From positions 36,173-87,920 of the forward strand of contig QZLH01000431.1 in the NCBI GenBank assembly GCA_003833135.1: a DNA stretch of 51,748 nucleotides, in the 5' to 3' direction. The notes beneath the pieces were generated by a model. The model ran no database searches, was not told the origin of the DNA, and saw only the letters and a program-made list of their open reading frames with translations. Positions within the stretch are counted from its first letter, which is position 1; every line of letters starts with the position of its first letter. Made by a program: the position numbers and the translations under genes. This DNA is from Oehlia diaphana. Its lineage: Eukaryota; Glomeromycota; Glomeromycetes; Glomerales; Glomeraceae. Positions 10,201-23,061 of the stretch are shown in pieces.

Positions 10201-12842
10201 TCCTCGTACTTCTAGTTTAATAAATTCCATTGATCCATTAAGAAAATCTCTTGATAAGACTAGTATTGAAGATGATGAAAATGTGCCTATACCACCTAAG
10301 TCTTCAAGTTATACGTCAGAAGATAGTGAAGGTGATGAAGATTTTTGGGCCCAAGAGCCAATTTCAAGTGAATCGAATTCTGAAGAGAAGAATAAAGAAG
10401 TAGCAGCAGCAGCCGAAGATTCTCGACCTCAAAACCAAAAATCACCACCAAATAGTGGACAATCAATAAATTCACTCATTATGCGTAATGATGAAACTAC
10501 AGATTTAACTAAAAGTTTTAGCTCAGATAATCGAAATAATAATCTTCCTGATAATATTAATGATAATGATAATAAAGAGCGTGATGTAGAAAGTATGAAA
10601 TCTAATGATGTCATAAATGAAACAGGAAATAGTAATTCAATATCTCCGTCTGAAGGAATCAAATCAAATAATAAAAGTGCATCCCCAACACAAAAACCAA
10701 AAAACGGTTTAGCACGTACAGTATCACTGCGTAGAGGTGTTACCGAATCATGGGTAGTCCGTCCTACGGCTGAAGATTTGTTTGAACAATTAGAACAATA
10801 CTTTCCCGGTCATGATCTTGATAAACCTATTGTAGATTCCGTCCAGCAACCAAATATAAACGAGGAATCACCAAGCGCGCCTACAGTAAAAACTGGAGGG
10901 AAAATTCAAAGAGGAAAATCTATCCGCGCTGCTGCTCGTGAAGCACATGAACGCGAACAACGTGAAAAGAAAGAAAGAAAAGAAAGAACCAAAAAGCTAG
11001 CAGTTGGAGTTGTTAGTGCAATTGAAGCTTTTAGTGATGCAATCAGAGTGCCACAAAAGCTAACTAGAAAACCTACTACTAAATTATGGGATAAAAAAAT
11101 TGTTCTTGTTCCTTCACATAAAAAACCCTCTCCTCCAGATGTTCCTCCTGGAGAATGTGTTTCCACAGAAAGAAAACGTTCGTATCTTTATATAATAAAT
11201 TTTATCGAGTTTTGTTGATATATTTTACTATTAATTAATTAATTTATTTATTTATTTTTTTTTAAAAAAGCCGTAATAACATGGGCAAAAGGTGAACTAA
11301 TTGGTAAAGGAACTTTTGGGAAAGTGTTCCTTGCTATGAATGTGAATTCATCCGAAATAATGGCAGTTAAACAAATTGAATTGCCAAAGACAAAATCGGA
11401 CCGGTTGAACGAAAGACAACAAAATTTGGTATATAAAAAGCTTTTGCTACATCAATTTATAATACTCTTATCTAATTTTTTTTATAATAAATAAAGGTCA
11501 AATCTTTCACCGATGAAATGGAAATTCTGAAAGATCTAGATCATGAACATATTGTCCAATATATTGGTTAGTCGTATATCATTGCGTTTATTTTTATTTT
11601 GTATGCATAACAAGTATTTAACTTTATGATTTAATTCATAGGGTTTGAAAAAACTGATGAAGCCATTAATATCTTTCTTGAATATGTTAATGGCGGATCT
11701 ATTGGTACCTGTCTGAGGATTTATGGCGCATTTAAAGAACCTGTTGTAAGGTCATTCACACGGCAGATTTTATTAGGATTGCAATACTTACATAATAGAG
11801 GAATATTACACAGAGTAAATGTCATTTTTACCTTATTGGTTTATAATATATGAATTTAGTATATTTAATTCTCCTTTATTTTTTAGGATATTAAAGCAGA
11901 TAATATACTTGTTGATGAAGAAGGATATTGCAAGATTTCTGATTTTGGAATATCAAAAAAGAGTGGTATGTATTTTTTTTTTAAAAAAAAAAGTATGAGT
12001 GTTAGTTTAAAAGTATACATATATATATAAGAGTATCCTATTAATTTTTTTTTTAAAAAAAAAATATACACGAGTATCCTATTTATTAACTTTAAAAAAA
12101 TATATGAGTTTCCTATTTATTAATTTACTTATTTACTTTTAACTTTTTAATTAGAGCATCTTGCTTATGATCATAGTTCAAATATGTCATTGCAAGGTAC
12201 TATCTTTTGGATGGCACCAGAAGTATTTAATTCTACTAAAGGATATAGTGCTAAAGTTGATATATGGTAAAGTTTTGTATTATTTAATATTATTACATAT
12301 AAAATGGAAGTATATAATGTTTTTAATATCCTTGTATTTGTAGGAGTCTTGGTTGTGTTGTACTTGAAATGTTTGCTGGTGAAAGACCTTGGAATAATTT
12401 AACAGATCTTGCTGCTATGTTTAAAGTTAGTATATTATTAAAAATATTAAATTTATTGATTTTTTTTCTAATTTAATATTGTAATTATATATAATTTATA
12501 GCTTGGAAGTGAGAAAAAAGCACCGCCAATAAGAGAAGACATTATAATGTCATCTGATGCTAGAAACTTTTTAGATCAATGCTTTATAATGTAAGTTTAA
12601 AATTTATGTTAAAAATACTTTATTTATTAATAATATATTTAATTATTTATATTTATTAAAGAGAACCAAATAATCGGCCAACTGCAGAACAACTTTTACA
12701 GCATCCTTTTGCACAAGAAAATCCTAATTTTCATTTTAAAGTAAATTTATTATATTTACACTTTTTTTCCATTTTTGCTTATTTAAATACTAATTAAATT
12801 TACAATTTATAGGAATATATTTCAATACCTGGACGTACTTAA
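7214..12842 (+). CDS. MAP kinase kinase kinase, Bck1/Mkh1-like, with SAM and Ras-binding domains
   Basis: Fourteen exons: 7214-7832, 7928-8082, 8160-8630, 8722-8905, 8976-11177, 11271-11428, 11497-11566, 11642-11814, 11887-11965, 12155-12266, 12344-12425, 12502-12590, 12662-12740, 12813-12842; 1,500 residues. Order: Ser-rich N-terminus, SAM (about 182-255, WTLDRVLEWLDDNSF), Ras-binding-like domain (about 420-510), about 550 disordered residues with proline clusters, a conserved block RPTAEDLFEQLEQYFPGHDL, then the kinase (about 1213-1490). Kinase residues: GKGTFGKV, Lys1244 in MAVK, catalytic Asp1345 in HRDIKADN, DFG at 1363, GTIFWMAPEV. The block before the kinase and TKLWDKK are Bck1-family marks, so a cell-wall-integrity role is likely. 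Two donors are weak (GTTTAA, GTTCGT), but the reading frame supports them. Confidence 0.92.
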
Positions 12843-14607
12843 ATATTTAAATTATATAAAATAAAAAAAAAATAATATATATATAATTGTAAAAAAAAAA
12901 CAATAATTATGATATATTTATTATTATTATTTTCATAAAAAATATAGTTTGTTAAATAAGATTTTTTTTATTTTCTATTTTTAACAAATTTAATTTTATG
13001 AAAAAAATAGTAATTACTATTTTATTTAATTATTTACCTTTAAACAAAAAAATTTTACACAAATTTTTTTTTGTAGACTTTTTTTTATTATATTTGTTAG
13101 CTAAATTTATTTATATGTATATATTTGAATTTTTTTTTTTTACAAATACCATTTTTTTATGATTTAATAACTATTTTATTAATGAATTTTTTGTAATAGG
13201 ATTTATAATAAAAATATTTTTTTAAAAATAAATAAGAATAAATGTATTTTGTATGATAGAATTCTACCTATCTTTAAGATAGGTCATTTTCAAGTCTAAA
13301 GTAAGGTTTATATATAAAATTTGGTAAAATCCTACTATAAAAGGAAATTTTATGTTATATTATAATGATTTTTTTCCTTTTTAGCTAATTAATCAATAAA
13401 ATTTAAGCAAATCCTAAGGTAAGATTTCATATAAAAGTTGAAATTTTCTATGGTGATATTTATTAGTAGTAGGCAAAATCCTTATATAATATTCAAATTC
13501 TGTATTTTGTATATAATATATGTATTTTTACCTGTTTTACAAGTTTATTTAAAATATTAAAAATAGGTTTAAATATCATTTTTCAATTATATAAGTAATA
13601 TAACTATTAAAAGAATTTATATTCCAAATAAAATTTTTACCACATATATAACCTTTCAAATTATTTATAATAAATGTATTTTTGCCTACTTTGCAAATTT
13701 ACTTAGACTATCAAATAAGATTTTTTGAATATAATTAGTAAAATTTGTTTATTTATAAGTAAAGTTAAAATACTATTTAAAATTCACTTTTACTCTTTAA
13801 GTAAACTTAAAGAGCAGGCTAAAATATATTTATTTTATAACTTATAAGATTATATAAATCTTAGTTCAAAAATTCCCAAAATTTTTTTTTGGATTTTTTT
13901 TATTATATCATATAACTTATTTTAATTCTGATTAAAATTAAATAATTAGTATAAAAAGTATCTTTTTATGGAATAAGGATGAAATTTAAGTTTTACATAT
14001 AAAAGTGGATTTTTATATAAATAAATAAAATCTTATTAAGTAAATTCCAAAATAAAATTTTTCAACTTTAATTAAAAGGGCATTGCTAAATCTCACTGCA
14101 GGTGATTTTCACCATACCAGTATTAGCAAATATTAATGGGCAGAGTTTCATTTTAATTTTACTTAAAAATTCTACTCTAATTCCAGTAAGGTGACAATCA
14201 TCCAGTATCCAGCTGTAATGTTTTACAATACTTTTTTATTAAAAATCCTATCTAATTATAGTTTAATGTTAAAAAAGAAATCCATTTAATTTGCTTATTT
14301 TTTTTTTTATTGTTTTTACTAGTAAAGATGTTCGCTTATTGGAAAAATATAATCTTAAATTGCAGGCCCATTTAGATAAGATTTCTTCAAATTAAAATAA
14401 TTTTTTTTATGTAACTGATAATATAAGATAAAATCATTTCATTTAAAATAAATAAATAAGGTAAATTCTATGCATTTTTTAAGTTTTATATTATTGCATC
14501 ACAATTAATTACAATAAATATTAACTAGTGATTAAATTTGATAATTTTATATCATTTGAATCATCTCATAAATCTTTTTAATAACATGATAAATCATTAT
14601 AAATGCA
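12843..14607. other. AT-rich intergenic with degenerate repeats
   Basis: No gene recognised between the MAPKKK stop and the convergent SPOUT gene. A stretch beginning TGTATTTTTACCTGTTTTAC near 13,518 recurs in degenerate form near 13,673. A perfect inverted repeat ACCTATCTT-T-AAGATAGGT lies at 13266-13284. A small hairpin GGTGATTTTCACC lies near 14,102. These look like decayed repeats. Confidence 0.5.
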
Positions 14608-16269
14608 TTAATTTCCTTTTCTACCTTTTATATTAATAGCAACCCTTAAGGCTGACATTGTGATCAACACGGCTTCCTAAAAAGAAATGCAATCAACCAA
14701 TCTATAATCTTTTTGCAAAATTTCTTTTAAATTATCCTTACTTCTGTTCTTATCGTTCTACTTCCTTGATTAGGACAAGTATTTACCCACAAATCAAATA
14801 ATGCTTCAGCTTCTTCACCACTACATTTTAAATCTTCATCAACGTCGATTGCCGCTTCTATACCTCCTAGTCCGCCAAAGACGATCAGCAAATGACTAAA
14901 GAAATAATCAAGAGCGTGTCAATCCTTTTTCAAATAAGAGTAATTCCATGACAATTGTTTTGAATCATTATTTACTTAAATTCCGGTAAGTCATCTATTA
15001 TATCATCTACAACTTTTCCGCGTTCAGATGTTCCTATAGCTACATCATAACCATCCTTTGAAAAGAGTTTAATATTTAATTAACTAATTAGAAATTTTGA
15101 ACGTTAGCAATTTCTTTGTTCCTTACAGGATAAGAACATTCAGTAAACACTTTTGATATAGAATCTGCTATTCTAATATTATAACCCCAATACAGCCCGT
15201 GTTGTTTTGGGACTTTTGGTGATATGACTTTAGCTTCTATATATTGATTATCTAAAAGGAAAAATTGTTCAATTAATTGTGTAGAAATAAACTAGATAAG
15301 ATGCGAAGAAATTATTACCGTTTTTTGATGTTTCATAATTTCCCATATCTAAAGTTACACGTACACCTGGTTTAATTGATTTATCGATTATTACATGCTA
15401 AATTTACAAAAAAAAGCGTCAGTAATTCTAGATAATGACAAGGTTTGATTTTAAAAGTATAATTGCCTTAGAGAGTCCAGCATTTACTAAGGATGTTTCA
15501 CCACCTGATTTTTTGTTGATTATAACTCCTTCACGAAATGAGCTTTTTTCTTCTTTACGAACATGATGAGGACAATCTAATGGATTCAATAACCCTATTA
15601 TAAAGGAAAAAGTTAATTTACAATTTTTGTAAGAACATTACCATTTACATACCTGCGTATGTAAGATCTTGGTGTACGGGAAAAAGTTCTTTCCGCAAAT
15701 ATCTAAGAAAAAGATTAATTAAAATTTAAGATATTTTTTACAAAAAAAAAAAAAAATGTTACTAACTGAGGTGTTTCTAAATATTGCAATATTCTAGCCA
15801 AAAATACATTTGGATCTGAAGATATTCCTTCTTCTCGTTTATTTTTTGTGTGCGAATCAATTTGAGATTGAGAACTTTTTTGCATTCCTAATTCATTGAA
15901 TATTACTATTTCATCTACATTAAAGATGGCAAATGATCGGGCCAACTTTTAACAAATAAAAAAAATAAAAAATTCTTTTTTAGATATTAAATTAACATAA
16001 TCAACTTTGAGGAGTCAATAACGTTACCTGTCCTGCCAAATAAGTTTTTAATTCAATCGATTGAGCATTATCTATTATAGAACCTGGAAGCGCAATACTA
16101 ACAGTATATAATTTTTTCGTATTTGACCGAATTTTTTTTTGTTTAGTATGCTTAATATTTTGTGAGTTCTATATTTAGTATTAACAAAAATTGAAGCGAT
16201 AAGTCAAAGATAAATAAAAAACAAAGTTTGAATTTATTTTATTACCTTTTTCCGTTTGTGTTCAGTCAT
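14608..16269 (-). CDS. SPOUT-domain RNA methyltransferase, SPOUT1/C9orf114-like
   Basis: Ten exons, in gene order: 16269-16246, 16168-16028, 15945-15767, 15702-15653, 15594-15467, 15397-15319, 15251-15127, 15055-14976, 14895-14742, 14676-14608; 342 residues. Recognised by YTVSIALPGSIIDNAQS, the block LLNPLDCPHH, GLYWGYNIRIADSISKVFTE, GYDVAIGTSERG, LIVFGGLGGIEAA, and the knot motif NTCPNQGSRTIRTEEA. These mark the SPOUT1 family of nuclear RNA methyltransferases. The human member is linked to RNA 3'-end or miRNA methylation and to the spindle (CENP-32). The lysine-rich N-terminus suggests nuclear targeting. Intron 5 has a GC donor (GCAATT), and intron 3 uses GTTAGT. The length is close to that of the human protein. 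Confidence 0.92.
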
Positions 16270-17091
16270 TTTTTATTCAAAAAGAATTTTTTTTCAAAAA
16301 AATTACATTTTTATACACTTCCTAGTGTCACCGTCATTTTTTCACCCGCGTGACTTCATTTAATTGGTCATTTTAACATAAAATTCAGTCACGAGATAAT
16401 ATTTACAACGTCTACGGTAATAATAAAAATTATAGTGCCTTAAGATAATTTTACAAAAAATAGAACTAGGGAATTCGAAGAGTTACTAAATACTAACATA
16501 AATGGAAATTAGGAAAAAAAAGTCGAATATCCTAATGAAATATGTAATTTTTTTTTTTTTTTTTTTGTATTGAATTACATAATTACATTATCACATTCAT
16601 AGACATTTAAAGGAAATAAAGTAGTTCTTTATTTGCTTATTTGCTTTTGACATTTTTAAGGAGTCCTAAAATCCTTAATAAAAAAAAAAATGAAATACAT
16701 ATATATAGTAATTCATCATCTAATCGATCTAAGATAAAAAAAAAATGTGATTTTGTTGCATTGTTTACAAATATTACAGATAAAAATAATTCCCTAATAT
16801 AATAAAAATAATTATTTAAAGTTTATTATGTAATCTAAGGATAATTTTTTTTTAGTTTTAAATTACTTAATATGTATAAGATATTTGAATTAAATTTTCA
16901 CATGTTTGAAAGAAATTATTTATGAAAACCATGTTGAAATTTCATAATGTTTGTTTTAGATCATTTGGATGAATTTTCCATGTGGTTTCTGTTATTTTGA
17001 TTAACATTTTTTTTTTTAAAAAAAAAAACTTCATTCTTTATAAATTAACCCAAACTTCTAAGGACGTTACTTTATAAACTAGATTTTCAAT
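16270..17091. other. Divergent intergenic region
   Basis: Region between the SPOUT gene and the first alpha/beta hydrolase gene. Long A and T runs (for example 16549-16566) and no coding potential seen. It should contain both promoters. No specific site could be supported. Confidence 0.5.
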
Positions 17092-18830
17092 ATGTCATCA
17101 TTATTGAAATTTAGTGTGTGGACAATTTATATTTTAATAAATTCTTTATTAGCGTTCCTTACTGACTTGGCTCAATGGCCTCCTAAAACTCGGAATTTTT
17201 GGTCTGCTTGTATTACAACTACAATTGGAACTATTTTTACAGAGTTCCCTTTGTATGTTATCTTATTTAAAGTTTGGATGTGGTTTGCTATCGCTATTAT
17301 GGATGTTTGGTTCTCCATTCCAATTGGTACATAAAAGCATATAATAATTATATATATATATTTTTTTTATACCTAACTTTTTAAAAATCCTCTTTTCTTC
17401 CTTCGATCAAATAGTTAAATCATCGTTAATACAAGTGTTTATGCTCACCTTAGATATATTCACTATGTCAATATTATTATATAATTTTTATAATAATTAT
17501 AAAACTCGCCAAATTATACTCGATCAAACTCGTGAATTCGAACGGTACGGTCCCGAATTACCTAGTATCACATCGTAAGTAATCTTTTTAGAAATTACTT
17601 TTAAAAATATATCTTTTTAATAATAAGCGTGATCGAACCTTAGATCGAAATTTTGGCTTTGTGTTATGCCACCACTACACATCCCATTAAACATAAAAGT
17701 ATTCAGAGATAGTGTGTATAATTTTTTTTTTAAAAAAAAGGACTATTTTCATAATTATAAAGAATTAAATTAATCTAATTTTCTTTTAATCCCTTTACGT
17801 ATGTATATCAAAAGTTACATATGGAACACAAGAAGAATTACGACAAGTTGGTAAAGAAAATGAATTTTACTTAAAATTAGATATTTATGTACCAAAATAT
17901 TCACAAAAAAAAGATCCTCTTCCAGTAATGTTATTTATACATGGTGGTAATTGGATGTCAATGGATAAATTAATACCATTTCCTCAACCATGGTATTTAT
18001 CAAGTAATAATTGGATAGTTTGTTCAATTAATTATCGTTTAGCACCAAAAAATCCTTATCCCGCTTGTTTAATAGATTGTAAAAGAGCATTAAGGTGGAT
18101 TAAAAAAAATATTGTTTCGTATGGAGGAGATCCAAATTTTGTTGCTGTATCGGGTGATTCGGCTGGCGGCCATTTGGCTGCTTTGATGGCTCTTACTGCT
18201 AACGATAAACTTTATCAACCAGAATTTGAATACATTGATACTAAAGTACAAGCTTGTATTGGTATTAATGGTATTTATGATGTTACAAATAAACATAAAG
18301 CTTTTAACCCTGAATGGTTTTCATTGGAAATTTGTGGTAAAAATCCCAGTAATATGAGCGAGGATGGTATTCGGGAAATGTTAGAAAATGCTTCTCCTGA
18401 AGTTTTAGTAGAAAGAAAGGGTAATCTTAATGAAGAATTTGTACCTTTTTTGATAATTCAGTAAGTATATTTTTAAATGGATAGGTTGGACAAAGAATTT
18501 TTTTGTTAAAAAAAAAATTTCTTTTTGTGTAGTGGAGATAATGACCAATTAATAAATATAAAGAGTTGTAGAGAATTTGTAAAAACATTTCGTAATAGTG
18601 CACCTAACTCTAAGCTTGTTTCAATAGAACTTCCGGTAAGTAAATTTATTTGTATTTTATTATTTCTGGGACCGATAATTGATTGGTTTATTTTCGCGGG
18701 TACTGTCTCAATTTAGGGAGCACATCATGGATATCATTTTGTATCATCACCACGTACACATTATTCTATGATTGCTATGTTACGTTTCTTAAATTGGGCT
18801 TATCATACTTCTTTAAACAATAACAAATAA
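17092..18830 (+). CDS. Membrane-anchored alpha/beta hydrolase (esterase/lipase, HSL-like)
   Basis: Six exons: 17092-17326, 17415-17574, 17644-17711, 17815-18460, 18533-18635, 18717-18830; 441 residues. The first about 115 residues hold two to three hydrophobic segments (about 5-25, 45-75, 85-100) that anchor the protein. The catalytic domain follows: oxyanion motif HGGNW near 197, INYRLAPKNPYPA, nucleophile Ser270 in GDSAGG, an Asp in GDNDQL (about 374) and His in GAHHGYH (about 407-408). This is the alpha/beta-hydrolase-3 pattern shared by arylacetamide deacetylases, steryl acetyl hydrolases and hormone-sensitive-lipase-like esterases. The substrate is unknown, probably a lipid or sterol ester at the ER. 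Exon 3 uses a GTGTGT donor, chosen because it keeps FRDITYGTQEE in frame. Confidence 0.88.
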
Positions 18831-19180
18831 TAAAATGAAAAGAATTTTTATTTTTGTTAAGAATAATAAAAAGATACTAACCGGATTAAAAAAAAAATTA
18901 TATAATACAAAAGATTGTTTGATTTTCTTATTAATGTTACAATTTCCTTAATAGTTATAATGAACTTATTAATATAAAGCACTCTTTTTTAAGGAGTAAT
19001 AGTAATAGTTATTACTGAAAGCATTATGTTATTATTGTATTATAATTAAAATCATTTAAGCTAATAATACAATAATCTTGTAACGTAAAATAAAATTATT
19101 TACGATCTTTCTTTTTTTTTTAGTAATGTTATAGCATATTTAGTATATCCTAAAATAGCATCAAAGTGGCAAATAATGGC
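18831..19180. other. Convergent intergenic region
   Basis: AT-rich spacer between two convergent stops. No gene or repeat recognised. Confidence 0.5.
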
Positions 19181-20556
19181 CTATTTTTTCTTCTTAGTAA
19201 TATTTTTACCAGGAAACCAAGGAATCAATCTACTGGTATTTTTTTTATACAATTCATACATCGGGTATTTCTTTCTAGAAATAGTTTCAGTTAAATGAGT
19301 AGTAATTTGAAATAGTATAGTCAAACACAAGGTTCCAATCATCGTCCAATTTAATATCCATTGTGATTTAGAAGAAGCGGCAGCGATAGAAAATATGTAA
19401 TAACTCCACCAAATTCCCATTTCACAAAAGTAATTTGGATGTCTTAAAAAGTAAATAAATTTATATGAATTTAAACTTTTAAAGTTTTTCATCCATTTTG
19501 ACACTTTTTTAACTAAAAAAATTTAAATACTACCTTGAATAACGGAATAGACCACGAGTAATAAATCCAAAAGAATAATCCCCTTCAAAAATCGCTGTCC
19601 TTTTTAAATTTTCATTGGCTTTGGCGATTAATTTATATTTTTCACTTTGAAATCTCCATTGTTGATTATCGGAAATAATTTCTCCTATAAGGAATCCGAT
19701 AAACAATATACTAGCAAATAAATCCCACGAATTTAATGATGAAGTAGAGGCAGAATACCAAACAGCGTAAGACGGGAATGTCATAGCCAATAGAAGAAAA
19801 CATTGGTATAACGATATAAAAATTATATTTAGAATTTCAAATATAATCCAATGGATACGGTATTTTACAATTGACCATCTACGATCGCAATCGAGAAAAG
19901 AAAATGAGCGAAATACCCTTTTTTATTAGTTTAAAAAAGTCAATTTGAATATTACCTATAGTCTTCACTTTCCCATTTATAACCACCTTTACGTGCGTAA
20001 TTATAAGTTAAGCGTGCTCCCCATATTGTAGTAAGCAAGCAAAGTATGACACCACGTGCATTCAAATTACAAGAGTTAAAAATACTTTCATTTGGTAAAC
20101 TTATTGATGGTGATTTCCAACATCCATGAAGAATAAAATGCCACGTGAAAATAACAGGAAGAATACTCCAAAGTCTATCAACCTTATTTAAATAAGGAAG
20201 TTTGTCAATTAATATAAAAAAGAACAATTTTATTTTAACCGGAAAAAAATAATTATGTACATAAAATTTAAAATTTTAAAATATTGCCCATCAAACCACC
20301 TCGCTCTCATAAATACCTGAGAAAAGTTTCTGGTGATAGTACTTAAGATCCAAACCCACAAAGCAAAAGCAAGACATAAAATAATCGCTGACGTAAGTGG
20401 ATCGGAGTATACATAAGCGTTTTTTACTGAAAAAATCAAGCTTCTAAAGTCTTTAGTCTTTAGCACTGTAACCCATTCATTAAAGTTCGTAACATTATTG
20501 ATAAGGTCACTAAGAAGTGGTTTAACATGATAAGTGAAGCTTGGAAAATCTGTCAT
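19181..20556 (-). CDS. DUF1295 membrane protein (steroid 5-alpha-reductase-like fold)
   Basis: Four exons, in gene order: 20556-20317, 20182-19956, 19878-19534, 19442-19181; 357 residues. Key blocks: VDRLWSILPV, WGARLTYNYARKGGYKWESEDYR, and near the end GLFRYSRHPNYFCEMGIWWSYY. The HPNYF/E signature with surrounding helices marks the DUF1295 family, related in fold to steroid reductases and isoprenylcysteine methyltransferases that use NADPH or SAM. The reaction is not known for the fungal members. At least seven hydrophobic segments are visible. The tail NITKKKK is a lysine-rich C-terminus compatible with ER retention. A candidate bZIP site lies about 85 bp upstream. Confidence 0.88.
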
Positions 20557-21006
20557 TGTGAAATAATAAGGTCGTTTAAAGAAGAAAAGAAAAAAAGTAA
20601 ATGTTCTGACACGAGTTAGGCGCGTCTTCCTATCACGTCAGTGACGTCACTATTTCATAATTTAAAATTAATTATATAATTATATATTGAACCAAATATA
20701 GTAAGATCTTGAAAACACGCGCTAACTGTACTACTCTGCATTATGCATGAATGACCACCAATTAGGGGACGTCAAGAAGTTGTATTAATGCTCGTAATTT
20801 ATACTGTTAAACTGCGCAAAAGACTTGAAGAATTATTCAATAACGATGACACTAGTACATTATTAACATATATATAATTCACTAACACGAATATTTGGAA
20901 ATAGCATCAAATATAGCTTTGATAAGCTGGAAATAGAAATATAATCCAAACAGACAACAATCTAGGTAGATTAGAAAAATCCTGCACGAGAATTTTATAA
21001 TAAATA
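20557..21006. other. Divergent promoter region
   Basis: Space between the DUF1295 gene and the second F-box gene. It contains the CRE-like pair listed separately. The remainder is AT-rich with no coding potential seen. Confidence 0.5.
20633..20649. promoter_or_regulatory. CRE/bZIP-like site pair
   Basis: TCACGTCA at 20633-20640 is followed two bases later by the perfect palindrome TGACGTCA at 20642-20649. This is the binding consensus of ATF/CREB-type bZIP factors. The sites lie 77-93 bp upstream of the DUF1295 start codon and about 360 bp from the divergent F-box start. Function is inferred from position and consensus. Confidence 0.5.
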
Positions 21007-22558
21007 ATGACTTCACACTCGGCACAAAAACAATTGGACCGAGAAGAACAACAAGTGGATCAAGAGCGATCCACTGAACAGAAGCAAGAGAAAGTAGATC
21101 AGAAACTTACAATTGTACCACCACCAGTTTCAACTTCGGTACCACCTTCACCTTCTACTTCACCACCAATTTCACCGTCTCAACAACCTCAACAACCTCA
21201 AATACAAAATCGATTTTCAGGTTATTTAACAGACAATGTATGGTACGAGGTATTTCGTCAATTATACTATGATCTAGGAGAACATCTTCATAGTTGTTTA
21301 TTAGTAAATACACAATTTTTTCGTAATGCAGTACCATTTTTTTGGAGAGATGTAAAAATTATATATTTTAGTCAACTATATTCTTTTGTTCGTATCCTCT
21401 CGACAGATCCTAAAGATCAAACACTACCCTACGCAAGATATATTAGAACAATGTATATAACAGCAAAAACTCCACGTACACCAAATAAAACCCATTCAGC
21501 CGAACTAGCAAGTTTATTATATCAATTAGCTAGTATAGATGTCAATTGGAGATTATTATCATTTATATTGGAATTAGATTGGAAAGATTGTGAAGAACCT
21601 ACTATGTGGACTAATTTTTTTGCTAAAATTGGAAAACATTTGGAACATGTTGCTCTACATGGTTCTTCCCCTTTTTTGAGAGATACTTTATCATTTTCTG
21701 CAGGAGAATTTTGTCCTAATCTTAAAGTCCTCACTTTGGTAAGTTATATATCTTTTTCATTAAAAAAAACAAAGTATTTACTCTTTTTATTAACTTTTGA
21801 TCTTTTTAGGAATCAAGATATTTTAATGGATATGGAATTGTTAATGTAGCTGAAAAATGTTCCCTTACTGAATTAAGTATTTGGTGTCGTCAAGTAACAA
21901 GTTCTGTTGTTCTTGTATGTATCAATTTATGATGAAGAAGTTTTTTTTTTAAAAAAAAAAAGATTATGATCACTGACAATTTTCTTTATTTCTTTAGTCA
22001 ATTCTTAAAGGAAGAAGTGCTCAAACATTACAAAAATTAACAATAAAAAATTGTGATCTTGATGATAAGCCTTTGTTAAATTCAATAACAACACCAGAGG
22101 GATATGACAATGATGATATGCCCAGTACAAGTAATAATGAGAATATAATACAATTCTCATATTTTTCTTCATCGTCGAAAGACAATTCATCAAACATATC
22201 AATATTACCAATATTACCAAAATTAAAATCATTTTCTTATATACAATCATATCCATTTAAAACTGGTAATAAATTTACTTCATCGGGTTTATTAAGATTA
22301 TTGAGTACGTGCCCAAATTTAACGGAATTAACTTTAGTGGTGTCAAATTCTTCAAAAATTGTTAATGATACTTCAATAGAAAAAATTGTCAGAAGATTCC
22401 CTCTTGATAGTTTTGAAATCGTTAATCCACATAGTAATCAATTACCCTTTCATCCTTTAGATAATTATGATGTTACTATTGAGGGACTTAAAAGGGCAAT
22501 TGAACGTAAACCTGATTTAAGATTAAGAGTTGGCGCATTTGATAGTATGGTATCCTAA
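21007..22558 (+). CDS. F-box protein with leucine-rich tail
   Basis: Three exons: 21007-21738, 21810-21914, 21998-22558; 465 residues. The N-terminal about 70 residues are low complexity, rich in Gln, Glu, Pro and Ser. The F-box follows at about 74-115 (YLTDNVWYEVFRQLYYDL, SCLLVNTQFFRNAVPFFW). The rest holds leucine-rich segments such as LKVLTLESRYF, SLTELSIWC and CPNLTELTLVV. It probably recruits a substrate to an SCF ubiquitin ligase. The substrate is unknown. It is not closely similar to the F-box protein at 5084 except in the F-box itself. All splice junctions use good consensus sites. Confidence 0.85.
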
Positions 22559-23061
22559 TTCAACTTTTTTAACTTTTTTTTTTTAAAAAAAAAATTTAAT
22601 TTATAACATTTATATTACGGGGGGGGTCAAGTATAAGGTTATTAAATTCAAATTTTTTTTTTTTTTTTTATTTTTTTTCACACTTGCATGCATATATAAT
22701 CCATCATAACGTTCTTTAGAATTTTTTTTTTTTCAATATCTGCACTATATATAAATGCACTTTATACATTAATATCATTAGTACAATACGACATTTAGTA
22801 GCTGAATTAAATCATCATTCTCAAAAAATAAAGTTTCTAAATTATTTTAAAAAGACTTTTAAATAAGGTTTGAATGATACAATTTTTATAACTTCATTTG
22901 ATAATCAATATATATATATTATAAATAATTAAATATTGTGTTTTTTCTAAGTTAATTAGTTTCATATAAATGCATTAAAAAATAAATACAATTAAACATA
23001 ACATCAAAAATGAAAAAAATGAAAACATGAATCATAACTATAAATTCAAATAATTTGTTTG
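22559..23061. other. Convergent intergenic with a G8 run
   Basis: AT-rich spacer between two convergent stops. A run of eight G at 22619-22626 is conspicuous. The sequence after it (TCAAGTATAAGGTTATTAAA) resembles one inside the NDUFAF2 intron at 48,510. No gene seen. Confidence 0.5.
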
